Part shown: positions 1 to 5,099 of the stretch, piece after piece | How the letters are laid out: every line of letters starts with the position of its first letter | Numbering within the stretch: the first letter of the stretch is position 1 | Assembly: GCA_023244795.1 (NCBI GenBank) | Contig: JAHFLR010000031.1 | Span: 1-6,218 of the forward strand | DNA length: 6,218 bases | Source: a bacterium | GTDB lineage: Bacteria > Patescibacteriota > Minisyncoccia > UBA9983 | Direction of reading: 5' to 3' | Position numbers and translations under genes: made by a program | Notes under the pieces: model-generated | Databases searched by the model: none | What the model was told of the DNA's origin: nothing | The model's input: the letters and a program-made list of their open reading frames with translations, nothing else

Positions 1-820
1 GATAGTCCGTAGTAATACCCGAGCCAGACATGTTGGCAACCGCCTGCTGTAGCGGGATACCGATATTATCGCCAACGAAAACTTTTCTCTTAAGCGCCGC
101 GTCGCTGTCGTTGCGTAATGGATTTATTATAATAACCTCTTTGTCGTTAATCTTTTTTCCAATAACCGCTTCACCGGTCTTGCCAAGCCGAGCTGGATCC
201 TGGGCAAGCGCGTAAACCTTGTCTAGGCTCACCTCAAAAACAATCTCTCCCGCCCATTTGTTGCTAAGGTCGCTGATGGGAGAAACGGCAAACAGGCCAA
301 ACTGGTAGTCGTCGACGTTTTTTATGTCGCTAAGCCGGTAGGGGTCAGACAAGTAGATACTGCTCTTGCCCGCTTCAAAAGCGCCCGAACTAAAATCGTT
401 AAAAGATCGGCCCATTTCTGATGCATGGTCTGAGCTAGACACATAAACTATTTTACCGGAGGAGTCGACAAGCAAGATGTCAGCAAATCCTTTTATTTTT
501 TGGAATAATTGCAACTGTTCGTCTAATTGTGTTTTAGAGGCAATGTAATCTTTGCCGTTTTTATCGTCTTGCAGGTGCGAAATCACGGGGAGATTTTTTC
601 TCACATTATAATAACCCTGGGCGATAAGGAGATCGTCGTTAAGGGTGTTTAAAAAAAACTCAATATTATGGGCCCTTGATTCGGCCAGGTTCTCCATGTC
701 TGTGGTTATTGAACTGGTCAGCGAGTCCTTGGCGTTATAAAAGGTCAAGGCCGCAATAAAAAGAAGCGGGATAACAGCCGTAGCGGCAAAAACAAAAAAG
801 AGCTTGGTTCTGATTTTCAT
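1..820 (-). CDS. dCache-type membrane receptor, N-terminal part (C-terminus beyond left edge)
   Basis: The reading frame opens at an ATG (818-820) and stays open to the left edge, giving 273 residues with no stop, so the C-terminus and output domain are not visible. Residues 1-7 are basic (MKIRTKL). Residues about 8-28 are one hydrophobic helix, a membrane anchor or uncleaved signal. Residues about 29-110 are a helical stretch leading into a periplasmic/extracellular sensor domain. The segment ADILLVDSSGKIVYVSS (113-129), followed by EMGRSF (135-140) and SPISD (180-184), is typical of the membrane-distal PAS-like fold of dCache_1. GKTGEAVIG (213-221) and the INPLRND stretch (232-238) match the start of the second, membrane-proximal fold. 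Such domains bind small ligands and sit on histidine kinases, diguanylate cyclases or chemoreceptors; which one applies here is unknown. The start overlaps the stop of the upstream six-helix gene (ATGA), so translation is probably coupled. The dCache assignment rests on recalled motifs, not a search. Confidence 0.8.
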   Translation of the reverse strand, partial: MKIRTKLFFVFAATAVIPLLFIAALTFYNAKDSLTSSITTDMENLAESRAHNIEFFLNTLNDDLLIAQGYYNVRKNLPVISHLQDDKNGKDYIASKTQLDEQLQLFQKIKGFADILLVDSSGKIVYVSSSDHASEMGRSFNDFSSGAFEAGKSSIYLSDPYRLSDIKNVDDYQFGLFAVSPISDLSNKWAGEIVFEVSLDKVYALAQDPARLGKTGEAVIGKKINDKEVIIINPLRNDSDAALKRKVFVGDNIGIPLQQAVANMSGSGITTDY

Positions 821-1470
821 TGGGCGGAAGTATTAGAGCAGTTAATTTCCACCTTTCTTAAAAGAATCAGAGCAACTCCGGCCAAAATAAAAGCCACGGA
901 GGTATTAAAAGCAATCGGCATGCTTAATTTGCCCCAATTAAAATACAAAAATGGAATATTAAAAATATAGCCGGCCACTCCCAGCGCGCCCAGAGCAGCA
1001 ACCAGCGCGCCGCTGGTAGATGTTAAGTTTTTAAAATATTTTAATTTGAGCAGTGTTATGAGGCCCATGAACGCAATAACAACAAAATTAAATACCGCAA
1101 TCAGCGATGGCTGGTTGGAGGTCGTACCTGTATCCAAGCCAAGAATGTCTTTGGCAACTAGCTCTTCCACCCCGGTGGATATATCAAATATTTGTGAAGC
1201 TAAAAAAGTAAACATAAAAATCAGAACAATCATGGAGGCGACCGGCAAAACGGCGGTAGCGATTTCCGTTTCGCCGCAAATAAATTTATTGATATAAAAC
1301 AATATCAGGCCCGACATTACAAAACAGATTGCAGTAATAAATCTCATCGGCACCCATGCGGAGCTAACACTTTTAAGGGTGGGTATATTAAAAATCCAGC
1401 CCACCATAACCAGCAGGCCACTAGCAATTACGATAAAGGACAACGCGTTGACGAAGTGGCGGTAACTCAT
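817..1470 (-). CDS. Six-helix membrane protein, stand-alone sensor-like module (paralog 2)
   Basis: This 217-residue, very hydrophobic protein has six predicted membrane helices, at about residues 8-28, 44-62, 71-95, 122-141, 152-171 and 186-204. Positive charges fall in the 2-3 and 4-5 loops (NK, KLKYFK), which suggests an N-in topology with the long 96-121 loop outside. The motif GWIFNIP (24-30) followed by LKS and FITAICFVMSG recurs in weaker form in the second half as GYIFNIP (167-173) and FNTSVAFILAG, so the protein is a two-fold internal repeat. This pattern resembles the N-terminal membrane region of many PAS/histidine kinases, recalled as GW.FDIP.LKS and GYLYG...MALHTA. No kinase or other catalytic domain is attached, and the gene stops at a normal TGA. 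It overlaps both neighbours by ATGA, which places it in a coupled operon with its paralog and the dCache receptor. The likely role is a membrane subunit or ligand sensor of that system. The function is not known. Confidence 0.85.
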   Translation of the reverse strand: MSYRHFVNALSFIVIASGLLVMVGWIFNIPTLKSVSSAWVPMRFITAICFVMSGLILFYINKFICGETEIATAVLPVASMIVLIFMFTFLASQIFDISTGVEELVAKDILGLDTGTTSNQPSLIAVFNFVVIAFMGLITLLKLKYFKNLTSTSGALVAALGALGVAGYIFNIPFLYFNWGKLSMPIAFNTSVAFILAGVALILLRKVEINCSNTSAQ

Positions 1471-2108
1471 GCCGGCAAATTATTATGCCCGGCACCCAAC
1501 GTAATCAGCGCCGCTCCAATCAAGGTAAAAAGGGCCGCGCTATAAATAGACACCGCGCTGCTAAACCCAGGGAAATAGAACATCATGTAAGAATTATGAA
1601 AAACGTAACCAAGAACCGCCACTAGACCCATCGCAAATATTACAACGCCACCCGATATAAACAACGGCCGCACGCGGCGGCAACCACATTTTATAATGAT
1701 GTCCGACAGCGCAACAATAATAAAGCCTACCATCGTAGCAACCGACGGTTGGCCCGGGCAAACACTAAAAATAGAGCATAGTCTTTCTTTTTTAAATAAA
1801 TTTTCCACCCCGATATCAATCCCGATTAATTTGGAGATAAGCGTGGAAGTTATTAGAATGAGAATCACCAGAGTAGCTGCCAAAGAAATAAGATCCCCCG
1901 CTTCTGGCTTGCTGTGGACAACTTTGCTCAAAAAAAATAAAATTATCCCCACCATCACAAAACATAAAGCAGAGATAAATGTGGTGTCGAGGAAAGAGTG
2001 ACCGGGGCTTTTTAAAATTGGCACATCAAAAAACCAACCCGCCATAATTGCCACTCCGGTAAGTATGGTGACGACGGCTACAGCCCTAGGAACAAAATGA
2101 TAGTTCAC
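1467..2108 (-). CDS. Six-helix membrane protein, stand-alone sensor-like module (paralog 1)
   Basis: This 213-residue integral membrane protein aligns without gaps to the downstream 217-residue protein; by hand count about 60 of 213 positions (roughly 29%) are identical. Shared landmarks sit at the same residue numbers: GW.F..P.LKS at 24-34, CFVM.G.ILF at 49-58, GVE at 100-102, QPS at 120-122 and GY.F at 167-170. It has six predicted helices and the same two-half internal symmetry, though the second repeat is more degenerate (GYVFHNS instead of GYIFNIP). Unlike its paralog it has four cysteines in loops: C111 and C117 in the long, probably external 3-4 loop, and C141/C143 as a CGC motif just after helix 4 on the probably cytoplasmic side. 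The start is a GTG (2106-2108), chosen because it aligns with the paralog's ATG (MNY versus MSY). The stop overlaps the next start (ATGA). The family resembles N-terminal sensor regions of membrane histidine kinases. The function is unknown. Confidence 0.85.
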   Translation of the reverse strand: MNYHFVPRAVAVVTILTGVAIMAGWFFDVPILKSPGHSFLDTTFISALCFVMVGIILFFLSKVVHSKPEAGDLISLAATLVILILITSTLISKLIGIDIGVENLFKKERLCSIFSVCPGQPSVATMVGFIIVALSDIIIKCGCRRVRPLFISGGVVIFAMGLVAVLGYVFHNSYMMFYFPGFSSAVSIYSAALFTLIGAALITLGAGHNNLPA

Positions 2109-2130
2109 CCTATTATTTTACCACAAAATA
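2109..2130 (-). promoter_or_regulatory. Possible promoter for the six-helix/dCache operon
   Basis: On the minus strand the 33-nt gap before the GTG start holds TGG-TAAAAT, an extended -10-like element ending 6 nt before the GTG. The expected +1 would therefore fall on or next to the start codon and give a leaderless message. No good -35 is visible at 16-18 nt. The -10 also sits in a small inverted repeat (TATTTT, 5-nt loop, AAAATA; 2114-2130) that could be an operator or chance in AT-rich DNA. Read-through from secA-ywbE is an equally reasonable source of transcript. Confidence 0.35.
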
Positions 2131-2141
2131 GCGCTCGTTAA

Positions 2142-2360
2142 TCAGTTATCCACAAACCACTGCACGCGACCCACCGAGCCGTCGGCCAAGCGCACCTTTA
2201 CCCCACGAGAGTGGTCCTCCTTGGAAGTTAAAATATCCCTTACAAATCCCTGTTTGTAGTCCTTAGTGCCGTAATTCTCTTTTTCTATTATCCACACCGC
2301 CATGCCCGGCTTTATCTCACTGCGCTTGGGCGGGTTTGGGTTATCGTAGTTATCCCTCAT
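2142..2360 (-). CDS. ywbE: YwbE family protein (DUF2196)
   Basis: This small soluble protein of 72 residues is close in length to the family's usual 60-70. It has the family's characteristic pieces in order: KRSEIKPG (12-19), a variable Lys-rich segment (26-36), GFVRDILTS (38-46) and RGVKVRLADGSVGRV (52-66). These resemble Bacillus subtilis YwbE, recalled as RS.I.PG....GVVKDILT...H..GIKVRL.DG.VGRV. The glycine- and beta-rich layout suggests a small SH3/KOW-like barrel, which could bind nucleic acid or protein; this is inference, as the biochemical role of the family is not established. There is an extra N-terminal decapeptide rich in Asn, Asp and Pro. The ATG follows the secA stop codon directly (TAAATG, no gap) and has no Shine-Dalgarno sequence, so it is probably translated by coupling to secA. 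Two TTATCCACA 9-mers lie within this gene. Confidence 0.85.
   Translation of the reverse strand: MRDNYDNPNPPKRSEIKPGMAVWIIEKENYGTKDYKQGFVRDILTSKEDHSRGVKVRLADGSVGRVQWFVDN
2146..2154 (+). promoter_or_regulatory. Perfect DnaA-box 9-mer (TTATCCACA) at the 3' end of ywbE
   Basis: The plus strand reads TTATCCACA over the codons for Val-Asp-Asn at the end of YwbE. It shares the 11-mer GTTATCCACAA with the site at 5080-5088. Because it is inside coding sequence it may be incidental; see the finding on 9-mer abundance. Confidence 0.3.
2288..2296 (+). promoter_or_regulatory. Perfect DnaA-box 9-mer (TTATCCACA) inside ywbE
   Basis: The plus strand reads TTATCCACA across the YwbE codons for Val-Trp-Ile-Ile, in the same orientation as the copy 142 nt away at 2146. 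Function is not shown by the sequence. Confidence 0.3.
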
Positions 2361-4799
2361 TTACTTGCCACAGCATTTTTTATATTTTTTTCCGCTACCG
2401 CATGAGCAAGGGTCGTTACGGCCGATTTCTTTTTTTACCGGTTCGTTACCAAACTTAATTACATTTTCTTTCGGTTGAGGCGGCATTTGCGTGCCGACCT
2501 TAAGCGCCATTTCGGCAATGGTGTGGTTAATGTTCCCCTCCAGTTGCCTAAACATTCTTAGCCCGTCATTTTTATATTCCACCAAGGGGTCGCGTTGGCC
2601 GTAAGCGCGCAACCGCACCGAAGAACGCATATAATCCATCGCCTCTAAATGATCCACCCAAAAAACATCTATCGCCTGGAGCATCAGCCCCCGCTCAACG
2701 GCAACAAAGGTGCCATCACCCAACTCTTCCCTTTTGGCTTCCAGATCCTTCGCGCTAACACCCTGCTCCTCGCATACCTTATATAGAGACTCTTTTACAT
2801 ATTCGCTGTCGCCGAACAAAATCTTTCTTCTTCTCTCGTATATAATGTTGCGTTGGTAACTCATTACATCGTCATACTCCAACAAATGTTTGCGAGAGTC
2901 AAAATTCATCCCTTCTATTTTTGTTTGAGCGGATTCTATTGAGCGGGTAATCATTGAGTTCTCTATCGGCATATCCTCGGGGATGCCGAGCTTATCCATC
3001 AGCCCCCTAATTCTGTCGGAGCCGAAGATTCTTAACAAGTCATCTTCCATGGAAACATAAAACTGCGACTCGCCGGGGTCGCCCTGCCTGCCCGCGCGAC
3101 CTCTCAATTGATTATCTATTCTTCTGGCTTCGTGACGCTCGGTACCGATTACAAACAAGCCGCCCAGCGAGCGAACTTCCTCCGCCTCTTTTTTGTCTGG
3201 CGGGTTACCGCCCAAAATAATGTCCACGCCGCGGCCCGCCATGTTGGTGGCAATAGTTACTCCGCCCTTACGGCCGGCTTGCGCAATAACCGCTCCCTCC
3301 TCCTCATGATTTTTAGCGTTGAGAAGTTTGTACGGTACGCCCTCTTTATCTAAATACTTGGCCAGCCTTTCGTTTTTATCTATGGAGACAGTGCCCACTA
3401 AAACTGGCTGGCCTTTTTCGTGGAGTTCTTTAATCTTACGGGCCACGGCCTTAAACTTTCCGTCTTCGGTTTGGAAGATTTGATCGCCTCCGTCTTTTCT
3501 GGAGAGTGGTTTGTTGGTCGGCACGGAAACTGTCTCTATTTTATATACTTTATGGAACTCTTCCGCCGATGTTTGAGCGGTACCTGTCATGCCGGAGAGC
3601 TTGGAATACATTCTAAAGTAGTTTTGGAAAGTGATACTGGCCATAGTTCTGGATTCTTTTTGTATGGTCACCCCCTCTTTGGCCTCAACGGCCTGGTGCA
3701 ACCCCTCAGACCATCTTCTGCCCGGCATCAACCTACCGGTAAACTCATCTACTATTATTATTTCTCCGTTTTTTACAACATAGTCTTTGTCCAAGTGGAA
3801 AAGCGCCTTGGCTTTAACCGCCGACTCCAGATGGTGCACGTATTTAATACCCTTCTCCGTATAAATATCTTTTACGCCAAGCAATTTTTCCGCTCTCTCA
3901 ATACCCTCCTCGGTTAAAGAAACGGCTTTTACTTTTTCGTCTACTTTATAATCATCTTCCTGTTTTAATTGCGCGGCGATTTTTGAAAAAGTGATATAAA
4001 AGTCACTAGACTCCTCCGCCGGCGCCGAAATGATAAGCGGGGTCCTGGCTTCGTCAATCAAAATAGAGTCCACCTCATCGACAACGGCAAAATTATAGCC
4101 ACGCTGCGAAACCTGCTCAACACTTTGCGCCAAGCTGTCTCTTAAAAAATCAAAACCAAATTCGTTATTGGTGCCGTAAGTAATATCGGCTTCGTAGGCC
4201 TCTCTCCTTAAGCATGGTCTTAAATATTCGTGTACTACCTTAAAAGCGCCGAGAGTGTCTCGCTCTTTATCGCTCTCTAGTGAGTGCTTATGCTCTCTAT
4301 CATATATATAAGAAGAGTCGTGAGTAATACAACCAACGGAAAGGCCGAGGGCGTCATACACCTGCCCCATCCAAACCGTATCTCTGCGGGAGAGGTAGTC
4401 GTTAACTGTTACCACATGCACGCCCTTGCCCACCAGCGCGTTTAAGTAGGCAGCCAAAGTGGCCACCAAAGTTTTACCTTCTCCCGTGCGCATCTCAGCG
4501 ATTTTTCCTTGATGCAAAATCATTCCTCCCATCAGCTGAACATCGTAGTGACGCTGGCCAAGAGTTCGGCGCGCCGCCTCTCTGACTGCGGCAAAGGCGC
4601 CCGGCAAAATATCATCGAGGGCTTCTCCCTTTTCAATTTTGGATTTAAACTCGGCAGTTTTGGCTTTTAAGGCCTCATCGCCAAGAGCGAGATATTGCTG
4701 CTCTAGGGCATTAATTTCCGCCACAGCTGGGCCTAGCTTGCTTAAAAGACGAGAGTGCGGATCGCCAACAATTTTTTGTATTTTTTGAAAAATTCCCAT
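2361..4799 (-). CDS. secA: Preprotein translocase ATPase SecA
   Basis: SecA is the cytoplasmic/peripheral motor that pushes unfolded preproteins through SecYEG using ATP. The protein has 812 residues from the ATG at 4797-4799. Visible motifs, in order: MGGMILHQGKIAEMRTGEGKT with Walker A GEGKT (106-110); TVNDYLSRRD (131-140); DITYGTNNEFGFDFLRD (205-221); Walker B/DEAD-type DEVD (241-244) followed by SILIDEARTPLI; the preprotein crosslinking region (about 255-375); GMTGTA (403-408); ATNMAGRGVDI (517-527); QLRGRAGRQGDPG (564-576); the scaffold segment LRAYGQRDPLVEYK (730-743); and a C-terminal SEC-C zinc motif with ligands C798, C800, C809 and C810. MGIFQKI is the true start: it matches the family's N-terminus, whereas the upstream TTG at 4829 adds ten residues that include the promoter. 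Oddities are a charged insertion at about 158-198, a helical wing domain about 55-60 residues shorter than E. coli SecA as recalled, and Val for the usual Thr in AGRGTDI. Confidence 0.98.
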   Translation of the reverse strand: MGIFQKIQKIVGDPHSRLLSKLGPAVAEINALEQQYLALGDEALKAKTAEFKSKIEKGEALDDILPGAFAAVREAARRTLGQRHYDVQLMGGMILHQGKIAEMRTGEGKTLVATLAAYLNALVGKGVHVVTVNDYLSRRDTVWMGQVYDALGLSVGCITHDSSYIYDREHKHSLESDKERDTLGAFKVVHEYLRPCLRREAYEADITYGTNNEFGFDFLRDSLAQSVEQVSQRGYNFAVVDEVDSILIDEARTPLIISAPAEESSDFYITFSKIAAQLKQEDDYKVDEKVKAVSLTEEGIERAEKLLGVKDIYTEKGIKYVHHLESAVKAKALFHLDKDYVVKNGEIIIVDEFTGRLMPGRRWSEGLHQAVEAKEGVTIQKESRTMASITFQNYFRMYSKLSGMTGTAQTSAEEFHKVYKIETVSVPTNKPLSRKDGGDQIFQTEDGKFKAVARKIKELHEKGQPVLVGTVSIDKNERLAKYLDKEGVPYKLLNAKNHEEEGAVIAQAGRKGGVTIATNMAGRGVDIILGGNPPDKKEAEEVRSLGGLFVIGTERHEARRIDNQLRGRAGRQGDPGESQFYVSMEDDLLRIFGSDRIRGLMDKLGIPEDMPIENSMITRSIESAQTKIEGMNFDSRKHLLEYDDVMSYQRNIIYERRRKILFGDSEYVKESLYKVCEEQGVSAKDLEAKREELGDGTFVAVERGLMLQAIDVFWVDHLEAMDYMRSSVRLRAYGQRDPLVEYKNDGLRMFRQLEGNINHTIAEMALKVGTQMPPQPKENVIKFGNEPVKKEIGRNDPCSCGSGKKYKKCCGK

Positions 4800-4837
4800 G
4801 ATATGCCCATTATAGACAAAAATGTCCAAAATAAAAG
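4800..4837 (-). promoter_or_regulatory. secA promoter, probably producing a leaderless mRNA
   Basis: The minus strand has a perfect TATAAT (4809-4814) only 9 nt before the secA ATG. Transcription starting 6-8 nt past the -10 would begin about 2-3 nt before the ATG, leaving essentially no 5' leader, and no Shine-Dalgarno sequence is present. The -35 is weak: CTTTTA with a 17-nt spacer, lying in the U-tract of the preceding terminator. A TTGGAC is present, but only 9 nt from the -10, too close to be a partner. The -10 is strong evidence; the exact start site is inferred. Confidence 0.6.
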
Positions 4838-4861
4838 CCCCCGGCTAGACCGGGGACTTTT
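4828..4861 (-). terminator. Rho-independent terminator after the lysine-rich gene
   Basis: On the minus strand AAAAGTCCCCGG pairs with CCGGGGGCTTTT as a 12-bp stem (one G-U pair) with a 5-nt loop (4833-4861), followed by ATTTT. It lies 7 nt after the stop of the 21-codon gene and just upstream of the secA -10, so it separates the two transcription units. Its A-run also leaves four Ts at the plus-strand end, so weak bidirectional action is possible. Confidence 0.9.
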
Positions 4862-4868
4862 GAGAAGA

Positions 4869-4934
4869 TTATTGTTTCTTCTTCTTTGTTGCTTTCTTCT
4901 TTGCAACTTTCTTTGCTGCTTTTTTCTTTACCAT
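4869..4934 (-). CDS. Very small lysine/alanine-rich basic peptide, 21 residues
   Basis: The frame ATG (4932-4934) to TAA (4869-4871) encodes 21 residues, 12 of them lysine and 4 alanine, with KKKAAKK, VAKKK and ATKKKK blocks and no acidic residue. Composition resembles the lysine/alanine tails of histone H1-like bacterial proteins and short nucleic-acid-binding tails. A role in binding DNA, RNA or the ribosome is inference from charge alone. Support for a real gene is that it sits between a candidate promoter and leader hairpin upstream and a strong terminator 7 nt after its stop, with nothing else in that transcript. Lysine uses both AAA and AAG, so it is not simply a homopolymer tract. There is no Shine-Dalgarno sequence; the ATG is preceded by AAAAATAAC. 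The alternative is a small non-coding RNA whose A-rich body happens to be open. Confidence 0.6.
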   Translation of the reverse strand: MVKKKAAKKVAKKKATKKKKQ

Positions 4935-4950
4935 GTTATTTTTGAGTTAT

Positions 4951-4973
4951 CTGCCGCGATTGATTCGCGACAG
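4951..4973 (-). promoter_or_regulatory. Stable hairpin in the leader of the lysine-rich gene
   Basis: On the minus strand CTGTCGCGA and TCGCGGCAG form a 9-bp stem (one U-G pair) around a 5-nt loop, AUCAA. It ends 16 nt before the ATG of the 21-codon gene. No U-tract follows, so it is not a rho-independent terminator. It may be a leader stabiliser, a protein-binding element or part of a small RNA; which of these cannot be told from one sequence. Confidence 0.5.
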
Positions 4974-4975
4974 GC

Positions 4976-4984
4976 TGTGAATAA
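4976..4984 (-). promoter_or_regulatory. DnaA-box-like 9-mer (TTATTCACA)
   Basis: The minus strand reads TTATTCACA, which fits the consensus TTWTNCACA. It lies immediately upstream of the leader hairpin and 104 nt from the TTATCCACA at 5080, in the same orientation, in the AT-rich intergenic region. Binding by DnaA is inferred. Confidence 0.4.
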
Positions 4985-5023
4985 TTACCGACCAAAAATA
5001 ATTAACACAACTCTTCTATATTT

Positions 5024-5052
5024 ATTATCCGCTAATTTTTTTATCAATACAA
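5024..5052 (-). promoter_or_regulatory. Candidate promoter for the lysine-rich gene
   Basis: On the minus strand TTGTAT (5047-5052) and GATAAT (5024-5029) are separated by exactly 17 nt. Initiation would be near 5017, giving a leader of about 80 nt that carries the 4951-4973 hairpin. The -10 matches the consensus at five of six positions; the -35 matches only TTG. The DNA here is AT-rich, so chance matches are possible. Confidence 0.45.
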
Positions 5053-5072
5053 TTAAAAAAGAGCGAAAACGA

Positions 5073-5094
5073 AAAAAGTTGTGGATAACTTTTT
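5073..5094 (-). promoter_or_regulatory. Inverted repeat containing a perfect DnaA box; possible weak terminator
   Basis: AAAAAGTT and AACTTTTT form 8-bp arms around a 6-nt centre, and the minus strand reads a perfect TTATCCACA at 5080-5088. Two readings are possible. As DNA, it is a DnaA binding site in AT-rich surroundings. As RNA, it is an AT-rich hairpin 5 nt after the stop of the 55-residue gene, followed by a T-rich stretch, which could weakly terminate the kinase operon. Confidence 0.45.
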
Positions 5095-5099
5095 AAAAA

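Noticed and set aside
30..215. Plus-strand ORF of 61 codons
   Set aside because: It is opposite the dCache receptor, which is continuous from 820 to the left edge with recognisable sensor motifs.
1046..2001. Plus-strand ORFs at 1046-1297 and 1696-2001
   Set aside because: Both are antisense shadows of the two six-helix genes, whose gapless paralogy shows that the minus strand is the coding one.
817..2144. Recoding of TGA (as Gly or Trp)
   Set aside because: Three TGA codons sit exactly at natural gene ends with overlapping or closely following starts, and none occurs inside a conserved domain.
3108..3353. Plus-strand ORF of 81 codons
   Set aside because: It is opposite the SecA motif V/VI region and is a shadow.
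3420..3917. Plus-strand ORF of 165 codons
   Set aside because: It lies wholly opposite conserved SecA coding sequence and has no promoter or recognisable domain.
4800..4829. Longer secA form starting at the TTG at 4829
   Set aside because: The added ten residues have no match to SecA N-termini, the DNA encoding them contains the TATAAT promoter, and MGIFQKI fits the family start.
4755..5096. Plus-strand ORF of 113 codons
   Set aside because: It runs antisense through the start of secA, the terminator and the lysine-rich gene; its Leu/Phe/Cys-rich stretch is the complement of lysine codons, and it has no family resemblance.
4935..5099. Firm call of a chromosomal origin
   Set aside because: Only two DnaA-box-like sites are present and no dnaA/dnaN neighbourhood is visible; kept as a finding, not a feature call.
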